Below, in pieces: positions 36,601 to 45,539 of a DNA stretch of 64,000 bases (position 1 is the stretch's first letter; every line of letters begins with the position of its first letter). The notes beneath the pieces are model-generated. The model made no database searches and was not told where the DNA came from. It was given only the letters and a program-made list of their open reading frames with translations. A program made the translations under genes and the position numbers. The stretch comes from Pseudomonas cremoris (GTDB lineage: Bacteria > Pseudomonadota > Gammaproteobacteria > Pseudomonadales > Pseudomonadaceae). Location of the stretch: the NCBI RefSeq assembly GCF_014230465.1, contig NZ_JAAXCY010000005.1, positions 186,001-250,000 on the forward strand, given 5' to 3'.

Positions 36601-37338
36601 GACACCGTGATCGTCGGCAGCCAGACCGAGGAGGGTAAGCCGCCGATGGCCATGGCCATGGATATCGACGTGGCAGCGGGTGAAGACCAGCTCAACTTCT
36701 CGGGCTTTGGCCTTACCGCCAAGGTCCAGGGCCATGTGCATATTGGCGACAACCTCGACACCCGAGGCGAACTCTGGCTCAACGATGGCCGCTACCGCGC
36801 CTACGGCCAGAAGCTCGATGTGCGGCGTGCGCGGTTGCTGTTCGCCGGTCCGCTCGACCAGCCGTACCTCGACATTGAAGCCATCCGCAAGACCGACGAC
36901 ATCGTCGCCGGTATCCGCCTGAGCGGCAGCGCTGAACAGCCCACCACGCAGATCTTCTCCGAGCCGGCCATGAGCCAGGAGCAGGCGCTGTCCTACTTGG
37001 TGCTGGGCCGTCCGTTGAGCAGCACCGGTGAAGACAACAACATGCTCGCCCAAGCCGCATTGGGCCTGGGCCTGATGGGCAGCGCCGGGGTCACCTCGGA
37101 CCTGGCCAAGAACCTGGGCATCCAGGACTTTGAACTCGACACCCAAGGCAGCGGCACCTCCACGGCGGTGGTGGCCAGCGGCAAGATCACCGAGAAGCTC
37201 AGCCTGCGTTATGGGGTGGGCGTGTTCGAGCCGGCCAGCACGATCGCGTTGCGGTATTTGTTGAGCAAGAAGGTGTATCTGGAAGTGGCAAGTGGTGTGG
37301 CCAGCTCGCTGGATATCTTCTACAAACGCGACTTCTAA
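33667..37338 (+). CDS. tamB: Inner-membrane-anchored AsmA-like lipid bridge TamB
   Basis: A 1223-residue protein, full length for TamB. One N-terminal TM helix (residues ~4-25, LKIAGLAVLAILALVLLALWTV) is followed by a very long repeat-rich beta region with no other TM segment, and the C-terminal DUF490 domain (from ~880; MSQEQALSYLVLGRPLSS, LRYGVGVFEPASTIALRYLL). The ATG at 33667 is used; a GTG one codon upstream is equally close. It forms the bridge partner of TamA for phospholipid transport and barrel assembly. Many short repeats of the LTAKGDLS/NGSGSL kind reflect the beta-taco fold. Confidence 0.93.
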   Translation: MRGLKIAGLAVLAILALVLLALWTVLGTQAGSRWALGRVPGLTVENFQGHLGGQWSADHLLWQQDGSRVEVTTPTFDWSPACLLRMTLCINQLDVEQVSLQFPPSTEESSGPIQLPELKLPVAIQLGDVRVGSLLYNGSEELKGLQLAAHWTAAGMQIESVHLQRDGLVLDLAGLLQPVGDWPLTATGNLSLPYAPDGALWKVALKVDGDLLKTLKLDADSSGYLPAKLTGELQPLVENLPAQVHITADGFKPSADLPDTLQLNQLDLTAKGDLSRGYQLLGKAVLPAQKGPVDLLLQGKVDAKGAQIAGLDLTAGDKQSLKLTAQLDWQQGFSADAKIDWLDFPWHRLYPLIDEPQVALRTFNGEISYKDGNYLGNLKADLDGPAGKFNVVTPFSGDLKQIFLPELKLTAGQGKAEGHLNVQFADGIAWDTALDLSALNPAYWVAELPGTLAGPLRSKGEFKNEQLKLNADLDLKGRLRGQTAVLAAKAEGTGEQWTLANLDIRLGDNRINGSGSLQQRLAGQIDIKLARLAQLWPQLRGQINGRLDVAGSLKAPQGKLDLKGQQLAFADNRLQNLTLDATLDNAQRAKIDLKGSGIQSGDTQVGTLTASAQGDIKSQKVQLDLAGPLVKLALALDGNLDKGNWRGRLASGDVQAGGQDWKLQAPAKIERLADGKLTFAAHCWVSGAASLCGEDQRLMPEPKLRYHLKQFPIDSLAAFLPKDFAWQGKLNADVQLDLPASGPKGVVSVDASGGTLRVKDKDHWLDFPYDTLKLETTLNPKRIDTQLNFRGGKLGELMVQAQINPLPKNKPITGNFSLTGLDLAVARPFVPMVEKLNGKLNGSGRISGGLLAPQVNGNVNLIGGEVSGPELPISLEGLNVQALIAGESVQLNGAWRSGKAGQGSLKGQIDWGQALVVDLSLQGSQLPVTVEPYAVLEVAPDLKISMKNDKLAIAGKVQIPRGDITVRELPPSTVKVSDDTVIVGSQTEEGKPPMAMAMDIDVAAGEDQLNFSGFGLTAKVQGHVHIGDNLDTRGELWLNDGRYRAYGQKLDVRRARLLFAGPLDQPYLDIEAIRKTDDIVAGIRLSGSAEQPTTQIFSEPAMSQEQALSYLVLGRPLSSTGEDNNMLAQAALGLGLMGSAGVTSDLAKNLGIQDFELDTQGSGTSTAVVASGKITEKLSLRYGVGVFEPASTIALRYLLSKKVYLEVASGVASSLDIFYKRDF

Positions 37339-37372
37339 CGCCCGCCTCCGTTCAAAATGTTGGAAGGGCTTG

Positions 37373-37394
37373 TGTGGGAGCGGGCTTGCTCGCA
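37373..37394. repeat. Single REP half element
   Basis: TGTGGGAGCGGGCTTGCTCG stands alone after tamB, without the inverted partner found at other places in the window. Confidence 0.8.
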
Positions 37395-37451
37395 TTCCAC
37401 CTCTAAAGCTCAAAAAATACAAAGCAAGCTAATTATTCCATTTGACATTCG

Positions 37452-37463
37452 CTGCCTAAGCAG
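37452..37463. promoter_or_regulatory. MarR-type operator 1
   Basis: CTGCCTAAGCAG, one mismatch from a perfect palindrome, sits between a TTGACA (37442-37447) and a TAACAT (37464-37469; 16-bp spacer), the likely promoter of the pump operon. Confidence 0.65.
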
Positions 37464-37483
37464 TAACATCTGGTCATACTTTC

Positions 37484-37497
37484 ACTGCCTAGGCAGT
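37484..37497. promoter_or_regulatory. MarR-type operator 2
   Basis: ACTGCCTAGGCAGT, a perfect 14-bp palindrome, 18 bp before the MarR ATG. Its centre is 33 bp (about three helical turns) from the first copy, allowing two dimers on one DNA face. Confidence 0.7.
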
Positions 37498-37514
37498 AAT
37501 AAGGTGACTTCCCA

Positions 37515-37985
37515 ATGAAACACTTCACCCCCGACAACTTCCACAACTGCCACCTCGGCCTGTTGCTGGGCCGCGCCGCATTGCTCAAAGACCGCATCAT
37601 CGACACCCACATGGAGCCGTACGGCATCACCGCCGCGCAGTTCAAGGTGTTGGTGATCATGGCGCTCTACGGCATCGACACTCCGGCCGAGCTGTGTCGC
37701 CACCTGTCGCTGGACAGCGGCTCGATGACGCGCATGCTCGATCGCCTGGAGCAAAAGGGCCTGCTTGAGCGCCAACGCACCGCCCAGGACCGTCGCCAGG
37801 TTCAGCTCGTATTGACGGCCGAAGGCCAGAAACTTGCGGACACCTTGCCCCACGTCGGCACCGACGCCTTGAACCAATTGGCGGGCTCCCTGGAACCCGG
37901 CGAGCTGGAAGCCCTGGAACGGATTCTCAAGAAAATTCTGATAGCCGCAGGTGACTCGATCACGCTGTTGCGGGTAGGTAAATGA
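37515..37985 (+). CDS. MarR-family repressor of the downstream efflux pump
   Basis: A 156-residue MarR/EmrR-like regulator. The winged HTH is in the middle (LVIMALYGIDTPAELCRHLSLDSGSMTRMLDRLEQKGLLERQ in pieces, and the wing TAQDRRQVQLVLTAEG). AAGGTG precedes the ATG. The stop is overlapped by the outer-membrane factor gene by 4 bp, so regulator and pump are one operon. Two palindromes of the type CTGCCTAGGCAG in the promoter are its probable binding sites, giving repression relieved by a pump substrate. Confidence 0.9.
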   Translation: MKHFTPDNFHNCHLGLLLGRAALLKDRIIDTHMEPYGITAAQFKVLVIMALYGIDTPAELCRHLSLDSGSMTRMLDRLEQKGLLERQRTAQDRRQVQLVLTAEGQKLADTLPHVGTDALNQLAGSLEPGELEALERILKKILIAAGDSITLLRVGK

Positions 37986-39436
37986 TGAACACACGCGCAC
38001 TTAGCCTCGTGTTGGTGGCCATGAGCATGGCCGGTTGCGCCAATTTCAGTGGTCTCGACACCCAGGGCCAGCGCCTCGATGCCAATACCCTGCAAACCGG
38101 CAAGTCGTTGAGCGGCGTAACCTTGTCGCAGGCTGCCTGGCCCACCGCCGACTGGTGGAAAAGCCTCGGCGACCCACAACTTGACGGCCTGATCCAGGAA
38201 GCCCTGCAGAACAGCCCCGACATGCAAGTGGCCAGCGCCCGTGCCCACCAGGCGCAAGCTGCGGCCTTTGCTGCCGACGCCGCGCGCATGCCAACCCTGG
38301 ACGCCAGCGCCGGTGTCAGCCGTTCGCGCCTGGCCAAGGACCAAGACCCGCTGGGGCAGGGCGATGCCTACGCCACCGTGCGTAACATCGGCGCCAGCTT
38401 CAATTACAACTTCGACCTGTGGGGTGGCCAGCGCGCTGCCTGGGAAGCCGCGCTGGGCCAGGCCCGCGCCGCCGAAGTCGACCAACAGGCCGCACGCCTG
38501 ACCCTGGCCGCCAACGTGGCCAAGGCCTACAGCGACCTGGGCCAGGCGCATATCGTGCGTGACCTGGCGAGCGATGACCTCAAGCGCACCCGCCAGATGC
38601 TCGACCTGGGCAAGCGTCGCTTGAGCTCGGGCATCGACAGCCAATACCAGTACCAACAGACCGAAAGCCTGGAAGCCAGCTCCCAGTCGCAATTGATCGA
38701 CGCGGAAAAACAACTGTCGAGTGCCAAGATCGCCCTGGTCGTGTTGCTCGGCAAAGGCCCGGACCGTGGCAGCGAGTTGACCCGCCCCAACGTGCTCAAG
38801 CCTAGCGCCGTAGCCGTGCCTTCGGTGTTGCCTGCCGAACTGCTGGGTCGCCGCCCTGACCTGATCGCCGCCCGTTGGCGTGTCGAGGCCGCGAGCAAAA
38901 ACGTGGCCGCGAGCAAGACCCGCTTCTACCCCAACCTCAACCTGAGCGCGAGCGCTGGGGCGGAGTCGTTGCTGGGGGATGCGATGTTCGGTTCGGCCAG
39001 CCGCTTCTTCAGTATTGCGCCGACCCTTTCGCTGCCGATCTTCGACGGCGGTCGCCTGCGTGCTGACCTCGATGCGCGCGACGCCGACTACGACCTGGCC
39101 GTGGCCCAGTACAACAAAACCCTGGTGCAAGCCCTGGGCGATATTGGCAACACCCTTGCTCAGTTGCGCGACACCGGCCGGCAGATCCAGGCCCAGCAAC
39201 ATGCTGCCGACATTGCCCAGCAGTCCTACGACACCGGCGTGCAGCGCTACAGCTCCGGCATCGGTAATTACCTGGATGTGCTCAGCATCGAGCAGCAATT
39301 GCTGCAGGCCCAGCGTCAGCTGGCGACCTTGAATGCCGCGCAGATCGATCTGTCGATTCAATTGATGCAAGCCCTGGGTGGCGGGTTCAACGCCGCAAAT
39401 GTGGCAGCGGCCACCCCAGCAACGCGTACGGAATAA
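37982..39436 (+). CDS. Outer-membrane efflux lipoprotein (NodT/OprM family)
   Basis: A 484-residue outer-membrane factor. A lipoprotein signal is present at the N-terminus (LVLVAMSMAGCANF; lipobox cysteine near residue 19). Two OEP repeats form the TolC-like channel, each with helices of alternating A/Q-rich sequence (IQEALQNSPDMQVASARAHQAQ; ALLGRRPDLIAARWRVEAAS; SYDTGVQRYSSGIGNYLDVLS). It provides the outer-membrane exit for the EmrAB-type pair that follows. The gap to the next gene is 15 bp. Confidence 0.9.
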   Translation: MMNTRALSLVLVAMSMAGCANFSGLDTQGQRLDANTLQTGKSLSGVTLSQAAWPTADWWKSLGDPQLDGLIQEALQNSPDMQVASARAHQAQAAAFAADAARMPTLDASAGVSRSRLAKDQDPLGQGDAYATVRNIGASFNYNFDLWGGQRAAWEAALGQARAAEVDQQAARLTLAANVAKAYSDLGQAHIVRDLASDDLKRTRQMLDLGKRRLSSGIDSQYQYQQTESLEASSQSQLIDAEKQLSSAKIALVVLLGKGPDRGSELTRPNVLKPSAVAVPSVLPAELLGRRPDLIAARWRVEAASKNVAASKTRFYPNLNLSASAGAESLLGDAMFGSASRFFSIAPTLSLPIFDGGRLRADLDARDADYDLAVAQYNKTLVQALGDIGNTLAQLRDTGRQIQAQQHAADIAQQSYDTGVQRYSSGIGNYLDVLSIEQQLLQAQRQLATLNAAQIDLSIQLMQALGGGFNAANVAAATPATRTE

Positions 39437-39451
39437 TTTGAGGTATTAGTC

Positions 39452-40645
39452 ATGGCCACTGCCGACAGCAACGCCGCAACAGAAAAAGACACCAACCCAC
39501 GCAAGCGCAAGGTCATGCTGATTGGCCTGGCGCTGATCGTCATCCTCGGCGTCGTGGGCGTATGGGGCTGGTATGAGCTCTACGGGCGCTTCAGCGAAAG
39601 CACCGACGACGCCTACGTGAATGGCAACGTGGTGGAAATCACCCCGCTGGTCACCGGTACTGTGGTGAGCATCGGCGCCGACGATGGCGACCTGGTCCAC
39701 GAAGGCCAGGTGCTGGTCAACTTCGACCCGAACGATGCGGCCGTCGGCCTGCAAAGTGCCCAGGCCAACCTGGCCCGCACCGTGCGCCAGGTGCGTGGTT
39801 TGTACAGCAACGTCGATGGCATGAAAGCCCAGGTACTGGCGCAACAAGCCAATGTGCAAAAGGCCCAGGACAACTACAACCGTCGTAAGAATCTCGCCGC
39901 CGGCGGCGCGATTTCCCAGGAAGAACTGTCCCACGCCCGTGACGACCTGACCTCGGCGCAAAACGCCCTGGCCAACGTGCAGCAGCAGTTCAAGACCAGC
40001 AGCGCGCTGGTGGATGACACCGTGATCTCGTCTCACCCGGACGTACAAGCCGCCGCCGCTCAACTGCGCCAGGCCTACCTGACCAATGCGCGCAGCACCT
40101 TGATCGCACCGGTCACCGGCTATGTGGCCAAACGCACCGTGCAATTGGGCCAGCGCGTACAGCCAGGCACGGCCTTGATGGCCGTGATCCCGCTGGACCA
40201 GCTGTGGATTGACGCCAACTTCAAGGAAACCCAACTGCGCAATATGCGCATCGGCCAGCCAGTCGACATCGAGTCGGATATCTACGGCAGTGACGTCAAG
40301 TTCAGCGGCACCATCGACAGCCTTGGCGCCGGAACCGGCAGCGCGTTCGCCTTGCTGCCCGCGCAGAACGCCACCGGTAACTGGATCAAGATCGTGCAAC
40401 GGGTACCGGTGCGCATCCACGTCAACGCCGACGAACTGGCCAAGCACCCACTGCGGGTAGGCCTGTCCACCGTGGTCAACGTCGACCTGCACGACCAGAG
40501 CGGCCCGGTGCTGGCGCAACAAGCGCCGCAAAAAGCCTCGTTCACCACCAACGTGTATGACCGCCAATTGGCCGAAGCCGACGCCATGATCACCCAGTTG
40601 ATCCATGACAACAGCCTCGCCGCACCCAAGGCTGTGCAACGCTAA
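39452..40645 (+). CDS. Membrane-fusion protein, EmrA type
   Basis: A 397-residue periplasmic adaptor. One TM helix at ~21-41 (MLIGLALIVILGVVGVWGWYEL in part) is followed by the lipoyl half DDAYVNGNVVEITPLVTGTV, a coiled-coil hairpin (~95-205) and the second lipoyl half STLIAPVTGYVAKRTVQLGQ. The STDDAYV start is typical of EmrA. It links the inner-membrane transporter encoded next with the outer-membrane factor. The stop overlaps the next ATG (TAATG). Confidence 0.92.
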   Translation: MATADSNAATEKDTNPRKRKVMLIGLALIVILGVVGVWGWYELYGRFSESTDDAYVNGNVVEITPLVTGTVVSIGADDGDLVHEGQVLVNFDPNDAAVGLQSAQANLARTVRQVRGLYSNVDGMKAQVLAQQANVQKAQDNYNRRKNLAAGGAISQEELSHARDDLTSAQNALANVQQQFKTSSALVDDTVISSHPDVQAAAAQLRQAYLTNARSTLIAPVTGYVAKRTVQLGQRVQPGTALMAVIPLDQLWIDANFKETQLRNMRIGQPVDIESDIYGSDVKFSGTIDSLGAGTGSAFALLPAQNATGNWIKIVQRVPVRIHVNADELAKHPLRVGLSTVVNVDLHDQSGPVLAQQAPQKASFTTNVYDRQLAEADAMITQLIHDNSLAAPKAVQR

Positions 40646-42174
40646 TGAGCAATAACGCCTCCTTCACGCCACCCAGCCTGTTGATGGCCACTATTGGCCT
40701 GTCGCTGGCGACCTTTATGCAGGTGCTCGACACCACCATCGCCAACGTGGCGTTGCCGACCATTTCCGGCAACCTCGGCGTGAGTTCGGAGCAGGGCACC
40801 TGGGTGATCACCTCGTTTGCGGTGAGTAACGCTATCGCCTTGCCGCTGACCGGTTGGCTGAGCCGCCGGTTCGGCGAGGTGAAGCTGTTCCTGTGGGCGA
40901 CCATCCTGTTCGTTCTGGCCTCGTTCCTGTGCGGTATTTCCACGTCCATGCCCGAGCTGATCGGCTTTCGGGTGCTGCAAGGCTTGGTAGCAGGGCCGTT
41001 GTACCCGATGACCCAGACCTTGCTGATCGCGGTCTACCCGCCCGCCAGGCGTGGCATGGCCCTGGCGTTATTGGCGATGGTCACGGTGGTCGCGCCGATT
41101 GCGGGCCCCATCCTCGGCGGTTGGATCACCGACAGCTACAGCTGGCCGTGGATCTTCTTTATCAACGTACCCATCGGCATCTTTGCGGTGATGGTGGTGC
41201 GTTCGCAGTTGAAGAAACGTCCAGTGGAAACTAGCTATCAGCCGATGGACTACGTCGGTCTGCTCAGCCTGATCGTCGGGGTAGGTGCCTTGCAGATCAT
41301 CCTCGACAAGGGCAATGACCTGGACTGGTTCGAATCCAACTTCATCATCATTGGTGCGGCAATTTCGGTGATTGCCCTGGCGGTGTTCATCATTTGGGAG
41401 CTCACTGACAAGCACCCGGTGGTCAACCTGCGGTTGTTTGCTTATCGCAACTTCCGCATCGGCACCATCGTGTTGATCCTGGGGTATGCGGGCTTCTTCG
41501 GCATCAACCTGATCTTGCCGCAGTGGCTGCAAACCCAGATGGGTTACACCGCCACCTGGGCCGGGCTGGCCGTGGCGCCGATCGGTATCTTGCCGGTACT
41601 GATGTCGCCGTTCGTGGGCAAATATGCGCACAAGTTCGACCTGCGCTTGCTGGCGGGCCTGGCGTTCCTGGCGATTGGCCTAAGCTGCTTTATGCGGGCG
41701 GGCTTCACCAATGAGGTGGACTTCCAGCACATCGCCCTGGTGCAGCTGTTCATGGGTATTGGCGTGGCGCTGTTCTTCATGCCCACCTTGACCATCCTGA
41801 TGTCCGACCTGCCGCCGCACCAGATTGCCGACGGCGCTGGTTTGGCGACGTTTCTGCGGACCTTGGGCGGCAGCTTCGCGGCGTCCTTGACCACCTGGAT
41901 CTGGATTCGCCGGGCTGACCAGCACCATGCGTACATGAGCGAGAACATGACCACCTACGACTCGGCCACTCGCGATGCGTTGCAGGCGCTGGGTGGGGCA
42001 GGGCACAAGGCCTACGCGCAACTGGACCAGATTCTCACCAGCCAGGCGTACATGATGTCCACCGTGGATTACTTCACGTTGCTGGGGTGGATGTTCATGG
42101 GGTTGATGTTGCTGGTGTGGTTGGCGAAGCCACCGTTTACGGCGAAGGCGGGGCCTGCGGCTTCTGGCCACTGA
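40645..42174 (+). CDS. MFS drug exporter, EmrB/QacA (DHA2) type
   Basis: A 509-residue DHA2-family transporter with 14 predicted TM helices. Motif A-like GWLSRRFGEVKLF and motif C-like LLAMVTVVAPIAGPILGGWI are clear, together with the N-terminal LDTTIANVALPTISGNLG that marks EmrB/QacA proteins. It exports hydrophobic compounds using the proton gradient. It is the last gene of the marR-omf-emrA-emrB operon and is followed by a REP pair. Confidence 0.93.
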   Translation: MSNNASFTPPSLLMATIGLSLATFMQVLDTTIANVALPTISGNLGVSSEQGTWVITSFAVSNAIALPLTGWLSRRFGEVKLFLWATILFVLASFLCGISTSMPELIGFRVLQGLVAGPLYPMTQTLLIAVYPPARRGMALALLAMVTVVAPIAGPILGGWITDSYSWPWIFFINVPIGIFAVMVVRSQLKKRPVETSYQPMDYVGLLSLIVGVGALQIILDKGNDLDWFESNFIIIGAAISVIALAVFIIWELTDKHPVVNLRLFAYRNFRIGTIVLILGYAGFFGINLILPQWLQTQMGYTATWAGLAVAPIGILPVLMSPFVGKYAHKFDLRLLAGLAFLAIGLSCFMRAGFTNEVDFQHIALVQLFMGIGVALFFMPTLTILMSDLPPHQIADGAGLATFLRTLGGSFAASLTTWIWIRRADQHHAYMSENMTTYDSATRDALQALGGAGHKAYAQLDQILTSQAYMMSTVDYFTLLGWMFMGLMLLVWLAKPPFTAKAGPAASGH

Positions 42175-42198
42175 TTTCGGGATGTACGCGATCAAACC

Positions 42199-42288
42199 TG
42201 TGGGAGCGGGCTTGCTCGCGAAGGCGGTGTTTCAGTTGATACATGAGTTGACTGACACAACGCTTTCGCGAGCAAGCCCGCTCCCACA
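42199..42288. repeat. REP pair (inverted)
   Basis: TGTGGGAGCGGGCTTGCTCG at the left and the inverted CGAGCAAGCCCGCTCCCACA at the right, ~50 bp apart, between the convergent emrB-like and lpxH genes. Confidence 0.9.
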
Positions 42289-42309
42289 TTTGAACTGTGT
42301 TGTCAGGGG

Positions 42310-43059
42310 TTATGCGCCAGGCAATGCCAGCTGCGGGTTCACAAAATCAAACGCCGCCAACGCAAACCCTTGCTCATCCACCTGCAACGCCCACCCTTGC
42401 TTGTCCCAATCCCCCAGCACAATGCGCTTGGCCGCCTGGTCGCCAATCTGCAGCTTATGAATGGCGGGGCGGTGGGTATGGCCGTGGACCAGGGTGCGCA
42501 CGCCAAACTGTTGCATCACCCGCGGCACTTCCTCGGGTGTCACATCAACGATGTCGTTGGCCTTCATGCGCGTTTGCGCACGGCTCTCGCTGCGCAGCTT
42601 GCGCGCCAGTTTATGACGGGTGCTGAGCGGAAGGTGTCGCAGGATAAACAGCACAATCGGGTTACGCAGGATGCGCCGCAGCTTCATATAGCCAACGTCG
42701 CGGGTGCAGAGGCTGTCGCCGTGCATCAACAGCACGGGTTCACCTGCCAACTGCACGACACTCGGGTCCTTGAGCAAGGTAGCGCCGGCTGCTTTGCAGA
42801 ACGCCTTGCCGATCAGGAAATCGCGGTTGCCATGCATGATGAAAATCGGGGTGCCGCTGTCGCTCAGTTCGCGCAGGGCTGCGCAAATCGAACGTTGAAA
42901 GGGTGTCATCCCATCGTCGCCAATCCAGGCTTCAAAAAAGTCCCCCAGAATGTACAACGCCTGGGCGCCACGGGCGCGGCCGTGGAGCAGATCCAGAAAC
43001 GCCCGGGTGATGTCCGGGCGCTCCTCTTCCAGATGCAAGTCTGAAATCAGCAATATCAC
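42310..43059 (-). CDS. lpxH: UDP-2,3-diacylglucosamine diphosphatase
   Basis: A 249-residue metallophosphoesterase. Metal-site motifs are ISDLHLEE (residues ~5-12), [34 protein letters not shown] and [11 protein letters not shown]. It hydrolyses UDP-2,3-diacylglucosamine to lipid X in lipid A synthesis at the cytoplasmic membrane face. Its ATG overlaps the ppiB stop by 4 bp, the usual ppiB-lpxH pairing. Confidence 0.94.
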   Translation of the reverse strand: MILLISDLHLEEERPDITRAFLDLLHGRARGAQALYILGDFFEAWIGDDGMTPFQRSICAALRELSDSGTPIFIMHGNRDFLIGKAFCKAAGATLLKDPSVVQLAGEPVLLMHGDSLCTRDVGYMKLRRILRNPIVLFILRHLPLSTRHKLARKLRSESRAQTRMKANDIVDVTPEEVPRVMQQFGVRTLVHGHTHRPAIHKLQIGDQAAKRIVLGDWDKQGWALQVDEQGFALAAFDFVNPQLALPGA

Positions 43060-43559
43060 CCAACGATCTCGGCTTTCTCGACGATAACGTCTTCTACCGG
43101 AACGTCCTGGTGGCCGGCTTTACCGGTGGTTTGAACGCCTTTGATCTTGTCGACGACGTCCTGGCCTTCGGTGACTTTACCGAATACCGCGTAGCCCCAA
43201 CCCTGCACGTTCTTGCCGCTGTGGTTCAGGAAGGCGTTGTCGGCGACGTTGATGAAGAACTGCGCGGAGGCCGAATGCGGCTCCATGGTACGGGCCATGG
43301 CGACGGTGTACTTGTCGTTGGAAAGGCCGTTGTCCGCTTCGTTCTGGATGCTTGGGCGCTTGTCTTTCTTTTCTTTCATGCCTGGCTCAAAACCGCCGCC
43401 CTGGACCATGAAGTTGCCGATGACACGGTGGAAAACGGTGTTTTCGTAGTGGCCGGCGTTCACGTACTCGATGAAGTTGGCGACGGTGATCGGCGCTTTC
43501 TCGGCGTTCAGCTCGATGACGATGTCACCGTGGTTGGTGGTCAGTTTGACTTGAGTCAT
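43056..43559 (-). CDS. ppiB: Cyclophilin-type peptidyl-prolyl isomerase B
   Basis: A 167-residue cytosolic cyclophilin. Catalytic-site segments are [19 protein letters not shown] (Arg and Phe of the active site) and [18 protein letters not shown], with [19 protein letters not shown] near the end. There is no signal peptide, which separates it from periplasmic PpiA. It is co-transcribed with lpxH and divergent from glnS. Confidence 0.94.
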   Translation of the reverse strand: MTQVKLTTNHGDIVIELNAEKAPITVANFIEYVNAGHYENTVFHRVIGNFMVQGGGFEPGMKEKKDKRPSIQNEADNGLSNDKYTVAMARTMEPHSASAQFFINVADNAFLNHSGKNVQGWGYAVFGKVTEGQDVVDKIKGVQTTGKAGHQDVPVEDVIVEKAEIVG

Positions 43560-43819
43560 GGTCGTTTCTCTTTCAAGGAATTCGTGGGTGTGGACGCAGG
43601 CAGCGCCTTACCGGTTTGGCGAAACTTGGGCCAAGGCGCGCAGTTTAGCGTGCCCAGCAGGAATTTCGAGGTGGTTTTTTATCGCGTTCGTCATTAAAGC
43701 AGTAATTAAAGCAGCAGTTTTTGGTCGCGACCTGTCAGTGTCTTGACCGCTTCGGCTATTATGAGCGCTTTGTTTTATCTGGCCCCAACCGGCCACGAAC
43801 CTGTCTGTTCAAGGATCCT

Positions 43820-45520
43820 ATGAGCAAGCCCACTGTCGACCCTACCTCGAATTCCAAGGCCGGACCTGCCGTCCCGGTCAATTTCCTGCGCCCGATCATC
43901 CAGGCGGACCTGGATTCGGGCAAGCACACGCAGATCGTCACCCGCTTCCCGCCAGAGCCTAACGGCTACCTGCACATCGGTCACGCCAAGTCGATCTGTG
44001 TGAACTTCGGCCTGGCCCAGGAGTTCGGTGGCGTCACGCACCTGCGTTTCGACGACACCAACCCGGCCAAGGAAGACCAGGAATACATCGACGCCATCGA
44101 AAGCGACGTGAAGTGGCTGGGCTTCGAATGGTCCGGTGAAGTGCGCTATGCCTCGCAATACTTCGACCAGTTGCACGACTGGGCTGTCGAGCTGATCAAG
44201 GCCGGCAAGGCCTACGTCGACGACCTGAGCCCGGAACAAGCCAAGGAATACCGCGGCAGCCTGACCGAGCCTGGCAAGAACAGCCCGTTCCGCGACCGTT
44301 CGGTAGAAGAGAACCTGGACTGGTTTGCCCGCATGCGTGCCGGTGAGTTCCCGGACGGTGCTCGCGTGCTGCGCGCCAAGATCGACATGGCCTCGCCGAA
44401 CATGAACCTGCGCGACCCGATCATGTACCGCATCCGCCACGCCCATCACCACCAGACCGGTGACAAGTGGTGCATCTACCCGAACTACGACTTCACCCAC
44501 GGTCAGTCGGACGCCATCGAAGGCATCACGCACTCCATTTGCACCTTGGAGTTCGAAAGCCATCGCCCGCTGTACGAATGGTTCCTGGAGCACCTGCCAG
44601 TGCCGGCTCAGCCGCGTCAGTACGAATTCAGCCGTCTGAACCTGAACTACACCATCACCAGCAAGCGCAAGCTCAAGCAGCTGGTCGATGAAAAGCACGT
44701 GAATGGCTGGGACGACCCGCGCATGTCCACGCTGTCGGGCTTCCGTCGCCGTGGCTACACGCCTGCATCGATCCGCAACTTCTGCGACATGGTCGGCACC
44801 AACCGTTCTGACGGCGTGGTGGATTTCGGCATGCTCGAATTCAGCATCCGCAACGACCTCGACCACAGCGCTCCACGCGCCATGTGCGTGCTGCGTCCGC
44901 TGAAAGTCGTCATCACCAACTACCCGGAAGACAAGGTCGACCACCTCGAACTGCCGCGTCATCCGCAGAAAGAAGAGCTCGGCGTGCGCAAGCTGCCGTT
45001 CAGCCGTGAAATCTACATCGACCGCGATGACTTCATGGAAGAGCCGCCAAAAGGCTACAAGCGCCTGGAACCGGCCGGCGAAGTGCGCCTGCGCGGCAGC
45101 TACGTGATCCGCGCCGACGAAGCGATCAAGGACGCCGATGGCAACATCGTCGAACTGCGTTGCTCCTACGACCCGGAAACCCTGGGCAAGAACCCGGAAG
45201 GCCGCAAGGTCAAAGGCGTGATTCACTGGGTGCCGGCCGCGGCCAGCATCGAATGCGAAGTGCGTTTGTACGATCGCCTGTTCCGCTCGCCGAACCCTGA
45301 GAAGGCCGAAGACAGCGCGAGCTTCCTCGACAACATCAACCCTGACTCCCTGCAAGTTCTCACTGGTTGTCGTGCCGAACCCTCGTTGGGCGACGCACAG
45401 CCGGAAGACCGTTTCCAGTTCGAGCGCGAAGGTTACTTCTGCGCGGATATCAAGGACTCGAAACCTGGTGCTCCGGTATTCAACCGTACCGTGACCTTGC
45501 GTGATTCGTGGGGCCAGTGA
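43820..45520 (+). CDS. glnS: Glutaminyl-tRNA synthetase
   Basis: A 566-residue class I synthetase. The HIGH motif is in [15 protein letters not shown] and the KMSKS equivalent is in [14 protein letters not shown]. Anticodon-binding beta barrels occupy the C-terminal ~220 residues. The ATG at 43820 has AAGGA 5 bp upstream; a longer frame upstream is not protein-like. It charges tRNA-Gln and is followed 19 bp later by cysS, the usual Pseudomonas order. Confidence 0.96.
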   Translation: MSKPTVDPTSNSKAGPAVPVNFLRPIIQADLDSGKHTQIVTRFPPEPNGYLHIGHAKSICVNFGLAQEFGGVTHLRFDDTNPAKEDQEYIDAIESDVKWLGFEWSGEVRYASQYFDQLHDWAVELIKAGKAYVDDLSPEQAKEYRGSLTEPGKNSPFRDRSVEENLDWFARMRAGEFPDGARVLRAKIDMASPNMNLRDPIMYRIRHAHHHQTGDKWCIYPNYDFTHGQSDAIEGITHSICTLEFESHRPLYEWFLEHLPVPAQPRQYEFSRLNLNYTITSKRKLKQLVDEKHVNGWDDPRMSTLSGFRRRGYTPASIRNFCDMVGTNRSDGVVDFGMLEFSIRNDLDHSAPRAMCVLRPLKVVITNYPEDKVDHLELPRHPQKEELGVRKLPFSREIYIDRDDFMEEPPKGYKRLEPAGEVRLRGSYVIRADEAIKDADGNIVELRCSYDPETLGKNPEGRKVKGVIHWVPAAASIECEVRLYDRLFRSPNPEKAEDSASFLDNINPDSLQVLTGCRAEPSLGDAQPEDRFQFEREGYFCADIKDSKPGAPVFNRTVTLRDSWGQ

Positions 45521-45539
45521 TTAGTCAGAAGGGTTCATC

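Noticed and set aside
34981..37422. An 813-codon open frame opposite tamB
   Set aside because: High-GC antisense shadow; the plus strand encodes an intact TamB with membrane anchor and DUF490 domain.
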